A stretch of DNA of 42,267 nucleotides. Source: an uncultured Prevotellaceae bacterium (lineage in GTDB: Bacteria > Bacteroidota > Bacteroidia > Bacteroidales > Bacteroidaceae). The stretch is from positions 1 through 42,267 of the forward strand of contig ONRS01000026.1 in NCBI GenBank assembly GCA_900320255.1, written 5' to 3'. The position numbers and the translations under genes were made by a program. The notes under the pieces were generated by a model. The model was not told the DNA's origin and ran no database searches. It was given only the letters and a program-made list of their open reading frames with translations. Of this stretch, positions 1-7,934 are shown piece by piece. Numbering within the stretch: position 1 is the first letter of the stretch; every line of letters starts with the position of its first letter.

Positions 1-2
1 GC

Positions 3-92
3 TTCCCCGCTTCGCTGTATCCGCAATTTGTGGCTTTCAGGAGATCAATAGCCAACCTCTATGCCCAGAAAATTGTGTTGAAGAAACGCTGA
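3..92 (+). CDS. C-terminal end of an unidentified protein (partial)
   Basis: An open frame entering from the left edge runs for 29 codons and stops at TGA 90-92. The residues are mixed hydrophobic and basic (FPASLYPQFVAF near the start, KIVLKKR at the end), which reads as a plausible protein tail. The other two forward frames also lack strong features, so the frame choice rests on composition and on the stop lying just before a hairpin terminator. The family cannot be recognised from this piece. Confidence 0.35.
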   Translation, partial: FPASLYPQFVAFRRSIANLYAQKIVLKKR

Positions 93-101
93 CACGACAG
101 A

Positions 102-134
102 AAAAGCGGTGAACCGGACAGGCTCACCGCTTTT
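102..134. terminator. Bidirectional hairpin terminator between convergent genes
   Basis: An 11-bp perfect inverted repeat (AAAAGCGGTGA at 102-112, TCACCGCTTTT at 124-134) encloses an 11-nt loop. T-rich ends on both strands make it a Rho-independent terminator usable by the leftmost plus-strand gene and by xylA on the minus strand. It lies 22 nt beyond the xylA stop codon. Confidence 0.75.
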
Positions 135-156
135 GATTTCAATATAGAGGGAAAAT

Positions 157-1476
157 TTACTTGGCATAGAGAGCCACGATGGTCTCGTACTTCTCCTGCT
201 TGCCAGAGGTCTGCTTCGGCTCGCCCACCTTCTTGCCGTACTCATAAACCTGCTCAAGGGTCAGCTTGCCGTCCTCAAAGTCCTTGCCCAAGCCAGCATC
301 GAACGAAGCGTAACGTTCCTTCTTCATGGCGGGCAGCTCAGAGTTTTCAAGGATGTCAGCAGCATTCAGCAGGGCACGTGCCATAGCGTCCATACCGCTG
401 ATGTGGGCAATGAAGAGGTCCTCCAGGTCAGTAGAGTTACGACGAATCTTAGCGTCGAAGTTAGTACCGCCGTTGCCCAGGCCACCGTTGCGGATAATCT
501 CCATCATGGCCTGCGTCAGCTCGTAGTTGTCGATGGGAAACTGGTCGGTATCCCAGCCGTTCTGGGCATCGCCACGATTAGCATCGATAGAGCCGAGCAT
601 GCCTGCGTCAACAGCACAAGCCAGCTCGTGCTCGAAGGTGTGGCCTGCCAGCGTGGCGTGGTTCACCTCAATGTTCACCTTGAAGTCCTTGTCCAGATTG
701 TGGGCACGGAGGAAGCCGATAACAGTCTCTGTGTCAACATCGTACTGATGCTTGCTGGGCTCCATAGGCTTTGGCTCGATGAGGAACGTGCCCTTGAAAC
801 CCTTTGAGCGGGCATAGTCGCGGGCCATGGTCAGCATCTGTGCCATGTGCTCCTTCTCGCGCTTCTGGTCTGTATTGAGCAGGCTCATGTAGCCCTCACG
901 TCCACCCCAGAACACGTAGTTGGAACCACCCAGCTTAATGGTGGCGTCGATAGCATTCTTTATCTGTACGATGGCGCGAGCCACTACATCGAAGTCGGGA
1001 TTGGTTGAAGCACCATTGGCATAGCGCTTGTTACCAAACACATTAGCGGTACCCCAGAGCAGCTTGATGTTGGGGAACTGCTGCATCTTCACCTGAGCGT
1101 AGTCGGTGATTTCCTTCATGCGGGCCTCGTACTCCTCAACCGTTGCGCCCTCGTCAACGAGGTCAACATCGTGAAAGCAGAAATACTCAATGCCCAGCTT
1201 ATCCATAATCTCGAAACCTGCGTCCATCTTATCCTTGGCGCGCTGTACAGCGTCGGCATTCTGGTCCCACTCGTAGCAGCGGGTCTGACCACCAAACTGG
1301 TCAGCTGATGCTCCACCCAGGGTGTGCCACCAGGCCATAGCAAACTTCAGCCAGTCCTTCATCTTCTTTCCCATTACTACCTTTTCGGGCTCGTAGTAGT
1401 GGAAAGCCATTACGTTTTTACTGTCCTTTCCCTCGAAAGGAATCTTACCGGTAAACGGAAAATACTCTTTAGCCAT
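157..1476 (-). CDS. xylA: Xylose isomerase, class II
   Basis: Interconverts D-xylose and D-xylulose, the first cytoplasmic step of the isomerase pathway. The 439 residues match the usual length of class II enzymes. All expected active-site and metal positions are visible: H102 and D105 in FHDVD, E234 and K236 in IEPKP, E270 and H273 in IEVNH, D298, D309, D311 in the DANRGD...DTDQFP block, and D341. A longer frame begins at 1536, but its extra 20 codons overlap the end of xylB and do not resemble the family. The ATG at 1474-1476 giving MAKEYFPF is the natural start. It lies 29 nt after the xylB stop, so the two form an operon. Substrate preference (xylose over glucose) is family knowledge. Confidence 0.97.
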   Translation of the reverse strand: MAKEYFPFTGKIPFEGKDSKNVMAFHYYEPEKVVMGKKMKDWLKFAMAWWHTLGGASADQFGGQTRCYEWDQNADAVQRAKDKMDAGFEIMDKLGIEYFCFHDVDLVDEGATVEEYEARMKEITDYAQVKMQQFPNIKLLWGTANVFGNKRYANGASTNPDFDVVARAIVQIKNAIDATIKLGGSNYVFWGGREGYMSLLNTDQKREKEHMAQMLTMARDYARSKGFKGTFLIEPKPMEPSKHQYDVDTETVIGFLRAHNLDKDFKVNIEVNHATLAGHTFEHELACAVDAGMLGSIDANRGDAQNGWDTDQFPIDNYELTQAMMEIIRNGGLGNGGTNFDAKIRRNSTDLEDLFIAHISGMDAMARALLNAADILENSELPAMKKERYASFDAGLGKDFEDGKLTLEQVYEYGKKVGEPKQTSGKQEKYETIVALYAK

Positions 1477-1505
1477 AGTTGTTGTAAGTTTAAAAGTTTG
1501 TGAGT

Positions 1506-2996
1506 TTATAAGTTTTTCTTCAATGTCTCTTTCCATGCAGCATAGGCAGCCAGGTATTCTGCACGATGGGCTGCATCCGGCTCGATGACTTGCAGCTTCT
1601 CAAGCGTAGCGAAAGCCTCTTCGTGGTCCTTATAGATGCCTGCTCCGATGCCTGCACCCTTAGCGGCACCTACGCTGCCATCGGTATCGTAGAGCTCGAT
1701 GGTAGCCCCGCTGACACCAGCCAGCGTGTTGCGGAACAAGGGTGAGAGGAACATGTTGGCCTTGCCGGCATGAATCTTCTTGATGTCCATACCCATCTGC
1801 TGCATAATCTCCATACCGTAGCAGAAGGAGAAGACAATGCCTTCCTGAGCAGCACGCACCAGATGAGCCTTTGTGTGGGTATTGAAGTTAAGTCCATGAA
1901 TAGAGCAGCCCAGCTCCTTGTTCTCCAAAATGCGCTCTGCACCGTTACCGAAGGGCAGAATGGTCACGCCGTCGCTGCCAATGGGCACCGTAGCACCAAG
2001 GTCGTTCATCTCGGCATAAGAGATGTCGGCAGTAATATTACGGTGAATCCATGCGTTCAGAATGCCCGTACCATTACAAATGCCCAGCACGCCCAGACGG
2101 GTCTGCTCACTGGAATGATTGACGTGGGCAAACATGTTGACACGCGACTTCTTGTCGTAGTTCACTTCACCCAACACACCATAGACGACACCGCTGGTGC
2201 CTGCCGTAGAAGCTATTTCACCCGGATTAAAAACATTGAGCGAAAGAGCGTTATTCGGCTGGTCTCCACCACGATATGTAATCGGAGTACCGGCTTTCAG
2301 ACCCAGTTCGGCAGCAGCCTCAGCCGACACCTCGCTCTGCACGCTGAAGGTAGGAACAATATCGCTGACGAGTGAAGCATCGAAGCCGTAGTACTTCATC
2401 AGGAAGTCAGCCACCTGATTGTTCTTGAAGTCCCAGAACATGCCTTCGGAAAGTCCGCTGACGGTGGTATTAGCCACACCCGACAGACGCATGGCGATAT
2501 AGTCGCCAGGAAGCATAATCTTATAAATCTTCTCGTACGTTTCAGGCTCGTTCTCCTTCACCCACGCCAGCTTTGCTGCCGTGAAGTTACCCGGTGAGTT
2601 CAGCAGATGGCTCAGGCACTGCTCTTCGCCTAAATCACGGAAAGCCTTTTCGCCGTAGGGGACAGCACGGGAGTCGCACCAGATAATGGACGGACGGAGT
2701 GCCTTCAGATTCTTGTCAACACAAACCAATCCATGCATCTGATAGGAGATACCAATAGCCTTCACATCCTCAGGAGCAGCCTGCGCGTCAGCCATAATCT
2801 TCTTCAAAGCCAGTTTGGCATTGTCCCACCACATTTGCGGGTCTTGTTCTGCCCAACCAGCCTTTACAGCCATAATAGGAGCTTCTTTTTCAGGATAAAA
2901 GGCCGTAGCCACACATTTGCCGGTATCGGCATTTACCAAAGATGCCTTAACAGAAGAACTGCCGACATCAAAACCTAATAAATATCTGTTTGCCAT
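1506..2996 (-). CDS. xylB: Xylulokinase (FGGY family)
   Basis: Phosphorylates D-xylulose to xylulose 5-phosphate using ATP, feeding the pentose phosphate pathway. The 496-residue protein shows the N-terminal phosphate loop GFDVGSSSVK (residues 8-17), the sugar-contact MHG at 88-90, the catalytic aspartate D245 in YRGGDQPNNA, and the glycine-rich ATP segment STAGTSGVVYG near 265. It is the first gene of xylB-xylA, and a promoter-like sequence lies 59-92 nt upstream. No xylose transporter or Nudix-type XylR regulator, often found with xyl genes in this phylum, lies in the window. Other FGGY kinases are possible on sequence alone, but pairing with xylA makes xylulokinase secure. Confidence 0.96.
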   Translation of the reverse strand: MANRYLLGFDVGSSSVKASLVNADTGKCVATAFYPEKEAPIMAVKAGWAEQDPQMWWDNAKLALKKIMADAQAAPEDVKAIGISYQMHGLVCVDKNLKALRPSIIWCDSRAVPYGEKAFRDLGEEQCLSHLLNSPGNFTAAKLAWVKENEPETYEKIYKIMLPGDYIAMRLSGVANTTVSGLSEGMFWDFKNNQVADFLMKYYGFDASLVSDIVPTFSVQSEVSAEAAAELGLKAGTPITYRGGDQPNNALSLNVFNPGEIASTAGTSGVVYGVLGEVNYDKKSRVNMFAHVNHSSEQTRLGVLGICNGTGILNAWIHRNITADISYAEMNDLGATVPIGSDGVTILPFGNGAERILENKELGCSIHGLNFNTHTKAHLVRAAQEGIVFSFCYGMEIMQQMGMDIKKIHAGKANMFLSPLFRNTLAGVSGATIELYDTDGSVGAAKGAGIGAGIYKDHEEAFATLEKLQVIEPDAAHRAEYLAAYAAWKETLKKNL

Positions 2997-3054
2997 AATT
3001 AAAAATGTTTGATGTTTTATCTAAATATAATACGTTTTACGCCACAAAATTCCC

Positions 3055-3088
3055 CAAAAATATTTTAAAAACCAACTTTTTTCGCAAA
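3055..3088 (-). promoter_or_regulatory. Putative promoter of xylBA
   Basis: On the minus strand a -33 type TTTG (3085-3088) precedes a -7 type TATTTTTG (3055-3062) by 22 nt, fitting the Bacteroidota TTTG/TAnnTTTG consensus at the upper end of spacing. It would give a leader of roughly 50 nt before xylB. The region is AT-rich, so a chance match is possible. Confidence 0.45.
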
Positions 3089-3110
3089 ATTGAGCATTTT
3101 TTTACTATTA

Positions 3111-3144
3111 TTTGTCCCCAATTAAAAACTTTTGCTTACCTTTG
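3111..3144 (+). promoter_or_regulatory. Putative promoter of the response regulator/exopolysaccharide operon
   Basis: TTTG at 3111-3114 and TACCTTTG at 3137-3144, separated by 22 nt, match the Bacteroidota primary-sigma consensus. A purine-rich AGAAAGGAAAA lies between this box and the ATG at 3171. It is the only good promoter seen upstream of the long plus-strand polysaccharide gene run. Confidence 0.6.
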
Positions 3145-3170
3145 CAAGTTAGAAAGGAAAATATACGTAT

Positions 3171-3539
3171 ATGAAAAAGAAAATATTAATCTTAGACGAC
3201 AAGGAGACAATAGCAAAAGTGCTCTCCATTTACCTAATGAGCGACTATGAAGTTCAGTGGCTTCCTGACGGCCTGCAAGGCGTGAAGTGGCTGCAGGCAG
3301 GTAACACGCCCGATCTCATTATCTCTGACATTCGTATGCCCGGCATGCGTGGCGATGACTTCTTGGAGTGGATCAAGCAAAATGAGCTGTTCCGCCACAT
3401 TCCCGTCATCATGCTCAGCAGCGAGGACTCTACGAGTGAGCGCATCCGCCTGCTGGAGATTGGCGCCGTTGACTACATTGTCAAGCCTTTCAATCCTATG
3501 GAATTGAAAATCAGGGTGAAAAAGATTCTTCCCAATTAA
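3171..3539 (+). CDS. Single-domain response regulator (receiver only)
   Basis: A 122-residue CheY-like receiver with nothing after it. The acidic pair D9/D10, phosphoacceptor D53 (IISDIRMPG), switch S83/S84 (IMLSSED) and K105 (VKPFNP) are all in place, so it should be phosphorylatable. There is no DNA-binding or enzymatic output domain, so it must act by protein contact. It lies 23 nt before the initiating glycosyl transferase gene, whose own N-terminus looks like a degenerate receiver, so control of polysaccharide initiation is a reasonable inference. No histidine kinase is encoded nearby, so the phosphate donor is unknown. The start is the only suitable ATG and follows a purine-rich leader. 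Confidence 0.92.
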   Translation: MKKKILILDDKETIAKVLSIYLMSDYEVQWLPDGLQGVKWLQAGNTPDLIISDIRMPGMRGDDFLEWIKQNELFRHIPVIMLSSEDSTSERIRLLEIGAVDYIVKPFNPMELKIRVKKILPN

Positions 3540-3562
3540 ATAGTATAAATATAGTATAAATT

Positions 3563-4777
3563 ATGATAGGTGTTGTATATTTAGGCAGTAACCCCAAAAC
3601 GCAAGAACGCCTCAAATATATTCCTGGGCAGTCAGTAAAAATGATGACGGCCTATAAGGAAGCGGCATCTATTTGCACGCCACGATTCCCCAACGAGCAC
3701 TTCATTTTATTCTTCGAGAAGAATGAGCAAAATGAGGATGTCACCGCTATTAAATACATCCGTAACAAGTGTAAGGATGTGTATATCATTCTGTTGACAG
3801 ACCCTCTGACAGCAGAAGAGAGGATTGTTTTCCAGAAATGCGGCATCAATGACACGCTTAACAAAGAATCTTCAATTACCGAACTGAACAAGAAAGTTCA
3901 ATTCATCATTGCAAAAGAGAATATACTGTTCAACAACCAAGATGCAAAATACAAGATACTGAAATTCAAGATTCCATTCTGGAAACGTACATTTGACGTT
4001 GTAGCATCTTCACTTGCCATATTCTTCCTCTCGCCGGTATTCATCATCACCGCGATTGCCATCAAACTTGAAAGCAAGGGTCCGGTGATCTTCAAATCGA
4101 AGCGCGTAGGTACTAACTATACCATTTTTGACTTCCTGAAATTCCGCAGCATGTACGTTGATGCAGAACAACGGCTGAAGGAAGTCAGCAAGGGTCGTAA
4201 TCAGTATGCTGAGAACGAGGAGAAAGAAGAAGAGGATGAGAACAAGCAGGTTATTACCTCTCCGCTTGGCGACGAAGCCGAACAAATGATGTTTGACCAA
4301 GGCATGGAGTCAGCCATGATGATTGGCGACGACGAAATCATGCTCGTTGGTGATGACTTTGTAGTTGCAGAAAGTGACTTTAACAAGCAGAAAGAAGAGG
4401 AAAACAGCAATGCCTTTGTAAAGGTGGAGAACGACCCCCGAATCACTAAGGTCGGAAAATTCATCCGCAAATACAGCATTGACGAACTCCCTCAGTTATT
4501 CAACATCTTAAGAGGCGACATGTCAGTAGTTGGCAACCGCCCTCTCCCACTCTATGAGGCAGAGAAACTGACCATTGACTCCAGCATAGACCGTTTCATG
4601 GCTCCTGCTGGTCTGACAGGTCTCTGGCAGGTTGAAGAGCGCGGAAAGGGAGGCAACATGTCTGCCGAGGAACGTAAGCAGCTGGACATTCTCTATGGCC
4701 AGACTTACAACTTTGCCCTCGATATGAAGATTATCTTTAGAACATTAACAGCATTTATCCAAAAAGAAAATGTATAA
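3563..4777 (+). CDS. Initiating sugar-phosphate transferase (WcaJ/WbaP/PglC type) with receiver-like N-terminus
   Basis: Predicted to transfer a sugar phosphate from a nucleotide sugar to undecaprenyl phosphate at the inner membrane, starting repeat-unit synthesis. Residues 1-118 have the alternating strand/helix pattern of a receiver. The phosphoacceptor position holds E52, the acidic pair is missing, and T79 and K101 remain. Residues 140-170 form the membrane hairpin with the SP break. KFRSMYVDAEQ (193-203) carries the conserved acidic dyad region, and DPRITKVGKFIRKYSIDELPQL (291-312) with the later GNRPLP, GLTGLWQV and LD.YG..Y motifs complete the transferase domain. Residues about 213-284 are a strongly acidic insertion absent from the textbook family. 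The last bases overlap the next start. Which sugar is transferred cannot be told. Confidence 0.93.
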   Translation: MIGVVYLGSNPKTQERLKYIPGQSVKMMTAYKEAASICTPRFPNEHFILFFEKNEQNEDVTAIKYIRNKCKDVYIILLTDPLTAEERIVFQKCGINDTLNKESSITELNKKVQFIIAKENILFNNQDAKYKILKFKIPFWKRTFDVVASSLAIFFLSPVFIITAIAIKLESKGPVIFKSKRVGTNYTIFDFLKFRSMYVDAEQRLKEVSKGRNQYAENEEKEEEDENKQVITSPLGDEAEQMMFDQGMESAMMIGDDEIMLVGDDFVVAESDFNKQKEEENSNAFVKVENDPRITKVGKFIRKYSIDELPQLFNILRGDMSVVGNRPLPLYEAEKLTIDSSIDRFMAPAGLTGLWQVEERGKGGNMSAEERKQLDILYGQTYNFALDMKIIFRTLTAFIQKENV

Positions 4778-5741
4778 ACATATTAAAATGAACCATTTAA
4801 GGCATCTTCTGTGTGCATCGATGCTTGTTGCGGCTGGGACGGTTTCCGCCCAGTACGAGAACAGCGGCATCAGTGCTGGTTTCTTCGACTCCAGTCAGGA
4901 CAATGAGATTAATTTCTCAACCTTCCACCTGCCCCCACTTTCCGTTCTTTTTGAAAACGCAAAAGAGAACCCAACAGTCTTGCAATCTGTCAAAGCCCAT
5001 GAACTGGCAGTAGCAGAAGTGGCAAAACAAAAGAGGCACATCTTCTCGTATGTCTATGGTCATGCCAGCTACAGCTACGGCAAGACAGACATGTGGGGCA
5101 ACAACTCTTCACAGTACAACACCATGATATACCAGTTCCAAGGTAGTGAACAGAGCTATTGGAATGTTGGTGTCAACGTGAGTGTTCCCTTGGAGGACAT
5201 TCTGGACTTAGGGGCTTCCATCAAGCGCAAGAGATTAGAAGCAGAAATGGCAAAATACAAGAGAGATCAAGACTATGATAATCTGAAATTGCAGATTGCC
5301 ACCTTATATGCAACCATCACCAACGACCTTGTAACACTGAAGACCAGCGGTGAGGCTGCTGCGGCTTACCAAGGAGCCGGTCAGCTCAATGAGGAACAGT
5401 TTCACCAGGGCGACATGAATATTGAAGATTTTGCCTATACTAAGCAGCATGAGCTGGGTGTCGTCTCTAATTATCAGTCACTCCAGGCCAAAATCTTAAC
5501 AAATATCATCACACTGGAGATTCTTACTCACACCCCCATCATCACGAACACCACCACGGAGATTACCCTCGAAGGGAAAATCACAAAGACACAACGTGAG
5601 TTGGAACGTGAAAAGCGAGCACTTGAGAAACGCATCAAGCGCGAGAACGATGAGGAGCAGAAGAAAATAGCCAAACTTGAAAAGGCAGAAAGAGATGCCA
5701 AGAGAAAGGCAGAGAGAGAAGCCAAGAAAAAGAAGAAATAA
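4770..5741 (+). CDS. Short TolC-like outer membrane protein of the exopolysaccharide locus
   Basis: A 323-residue secreted protein with a signal peptide ending VSAQ. Two starts are possible: the ATG at 4770 overlapping the previous stop by 8 nt, or the ATG at 4788, which gives the cleaner signal peptide MNHLRHLLCASMLVAAG. LPPLSVLFENAKENPTVLQS resembles the start of an outer membrane efflux repeat, followed by a W-rich strand region (YWNVGVNVSVPLEDI) and long helices. Normal TolC proteins have two such repeats in 420-480 residues, whereas here about one is present, followed by a highly charged K/E/R coiled-coil tail of about 55 residues. No Wza-like export protein is seen in the locus, so this protein may take part in export. 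That role is inference. Confidence 0.75.
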   Translation: MYKHIKMNHLRHLLCASMLVAAGTVSAQYENSGISAGFFDSSQDNEINFSTFHLPPLSVLFENAKENPTVLQSVKAHELAVAEVAKQKRHIFSYVYGHASYSYGKTDMWGNNSSQYNTMIYQFQGSEQSYWNVGVNVSVPLEDILDLGASIKRKRLEAEMAKYKRDQDYDNLKLQIATLYATITNDLVTLKTSGEAAAAYQGAGQLNEEQFHQGDMNIEDFAYTKQHELGVVSNYQSLQAKILTNIITLEILTHTPIITNTTTEITLEGKITKTQRELEREKRALEKRIKRENDEEQKKIAKLEKAERDAKRKAEREAKKKKK

Positions 5742-5759
5742 TTAAGACAAATAAACATT

Positions 5760-7934
5760 ATGGATACATTCAGATATTTAGTTCGTTTTTTGTACAAGAT
5801 TCGTTGGTATCTTGTTATTCTTCCATTAATTGCGCTCATTATTGCCTGGTTCCTCACCCGCCACATGGAGCGCATCTATGACACCAATACCACCATTTAT
5901 ACTGGTATGATTACCGGTTATAACATGGAAGGCACTGGTTCGGTAGGAGGAAACTCGCAGACAAACATTACCAACCTCATGCTGATTATCACGACAGACA
6001 ATACCATCCATGAGGTTGCTCTTCGCTTGTTTGCCCGCTGCATGATGTATGGTAACCCCAACAAGGACAACAATTACATCTCAGCCGAGCACTTCCGTGA
6101 ACTGAATGCAACAGTTCCTGCAGAAGTAAAGGCATTAATCAAGCATAACAGCGAAGCACAGACGTATGCAAATCTGAAGGCTTACGAAAAACCGATGCAG
6201 GACAATTACATTTTCAGTCTCCTGAACTACCATCCTTACTTCGGCATCAACAGCATTACCAGCCGCCTGAAGGTGATGCAGCTGAAAAATAGTGATATTA
6301 TTGACATTGCCTACTCTGCCAACGATCCCGGTATTGCTTATAACACATTGGACATTCTTAATGAAGTATTTAAGAAGCAATACGAGAATATACGCTTCGG
6401 TGAGACTAACAACGTCATCAAGTTCTTTGAGCGTGAGGTACAGCGTCTTTACAGGATATTGACCAATGCAGAAGACGATCTGATTCGCTATAATGTCTCA
6501 AAACGAATCATTAATTACGGTGAGCAGACCAAGCAAGTGACAGCAATGGATGCCCAGCAGCAGATAGCAGAGAACAATCAGCTCATGGACTACACCACCA
6601 CAAAGGCGCTGATGGACTATCTGGAGCGTCAGTTAGGCAACCGTGCGCAGATTATCCGTTCAAACCGTGAGTTCACTAATAGCGTCCGTGATATTTCCCG
6701 CATCCAGTCACGCATCTCCAATCTTCAATTAATGAGTAGCGAAAATGGAGGAGCTGATGCCGAGTCTCAGCAAGAGCTGGCAAAAGCACAGCGCGATTTG
6801 CAGGAGGTAACTGGACGCGTCAGATCATTGACACGCGATATTGAGGCGGCATCATTTAATACAGAGACTGGAGTCAAGGCCAACAAAATGATTGACAACT
6901 GGCTGGATCAGGTTCTTTTACTGGAGAAGACCAAAGCCATGATGAACGCACGGGACGTGATGGCACAGAAATTGGAAAGACAATTCCTGTATTTTGCTCC
7001 GATTGGTGCGACCATTGACCGTAAAGCCCGCCACATTGGCTTTATCGAAGGTAACTATATGGAAATGCTACGAGCACTCAATGCTGCTCGTCTGCGTCAG
7101 CGTAACCTCCAGATGACCACCGCTTCGCTGCGTGTGCTGAACCCGCCAATGTTCCCACTGAATGCACAGCCCACCAATCGTATGATGATATTGTTGGGAG
7201 CATTCCTGTTGACCTTTATGCTGACAGCCCTCTACTTCTTCATCATTGAGCTGCTTGACCGCACACTTCGTGACCGTATGCGTTCAGAACGCATTACCAA
7301 GATTCCCGTCATGGGCTGTTATCCGAAAGAAAGCACTCTCCGCTATCGTCGTTACAACAAGATGATTTCGGACATGGCGTTACGCCAGTTAAGCAAGGCA
7401 CTTCTCCCCCACTTCAAGGAAGGACAGCAGAATGTGCTTAACCTTATCTCGACCGATGCTGCCAACGGCAAGAGCTATCTGGCTCAGGAATTGGAGAACT
7501 ACTGGATTTCCATTGGTCTGCAGGTTCGCCGTCTAACATACGATGAAGACTTCCTCGCCGAAGACAGCAAGTACATCATGGCAAAGAGCATTAAAGACCT
7601 TTGTGCTGACATCATGCCTGATGAGATAGCCATTGTGGAATATCCCAATCTGAACGATAACTCTATTTCAACGGCTCTGCTGAACATGGGTACTGTTAAT
7701 CTGATGGTTACTCGTGCTAATCGTACGTGGAAGGATGTAGATCAGAAAGCACTCAAAGAACTTGAGTCTCAGCTTGAAAACAAGGATTCGCTCTACATGT
7801 ACCTGACAGAATCCAGCCGGTATGCTGTAGAGGAGTTCACTGGTCAGTTACCACCATATACTAAGTTCAAGAACTTCGTCTATCGTATCTCTCAATTGGG
7901 TCTGACCGCAACAGAAAACGAACACGCTCAATAA
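5760..7934 (+). CDS. Wzz-type chain-length protein fused to a degenerate BY-kinase-like domain
   Basis: A 724-residue inner membrane protein. A first transmembrane helix (about 18-34, YLVILPLIALIIAWFLT) is followed by a large periplasmic region with coiled-coil helices. A second helix (about 475-500) leads into a cytoplasmic P-loop-like domain. This is the polysaccharide co-polymerase layout that sets chain length together with Wzy. The kinase part keeps GKS (570-572, STDAANGKS) but lacks the usual A' aspartate-rich strand (here RRLTYDEDF) and the D-x-P Walker B (here IAIVEYPN). There is no C-terminal tyrosine cluster. Loss of autokinase activity is therefore likely. The gene starts 18 nt after the TolC-like gene and shares TAATG with the next one. 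Confidence 0.88.
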   Translation: MDTFRYLVRFLYKIRWYLVILPLIALIIAWFLTRHMERIYDTNTTIYTGMITGYNMEGTGSVGGNSQTNITNLMLIITTDNTIHEVALRLFARCMMYGNPNKDNNYISAEHFRELNATVPAEVKALIKHNSEAQTYANLKAYEKPMQDNYIFSLLNYHPYFGINSITSRLKVMQLKNSDIIDIAYSANDPGIAYNTLDILNEVFKKQYENIRFGETNNVIKFFEREVQRLYRILTNAEDDLIRYNVSKRIINYGEQTKQVTAMDAQQQIAENNQLMDYTTTKALMDYLERQLGNRAQIIRSNREFTNSVRDISRIQSRISNLQLMSSENGGADAESQQELAKAQRDLQEVTGRVRSLTRDIEAASFNTETGVKANKMIDNWLDQVLLLEKTKAMMNARDVMAQKLERQFLYFAPIGATIDRKARHIGFIEGNYMEMLRALNAARLRQRNLQMTTASLRVLNPPMFPLNAQPTNRMMILLGAFLLTFMLTALYFFIIELLDRTLRDRMRSERITKIPVMGCYPKESTLRYRRYNKMISDMALRQLSKALLPHFKEGQQNVLNLISTDAANGKSYLAQELENYWISIGLQVRRLTYDEDFLAEDSKYIMAKSIKDLCADIMPDEIAIVEYPNLNDNSISTALLNMGTVNLMVTRANRTWKDVDQKALKELESQLENKDSLYMYLTESSRYAVEEFTGQLPPYTKFKNFVYRISQLGLTATENEHAQ

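Noticed and set aside
403..807. 134-codon plus-strand open frame inside xylA
   Set aside because: Lies antisense to a clearly real gene with full catalytic residues and resembles no family.
1477..1536. 20-codon N-terminal extension of xylA
   Set aside because: It would overlap the xylB stop region and lacks similarity to the family; MAKEYFPF at 1476 is the standard beginning.
3171..4777. Receiver and transferase as parts of one split gene
   Set aside because: The first has a complete receiver and its own stop, and the second has an ATG and a complete domain order; there is no sign of a frameshift.
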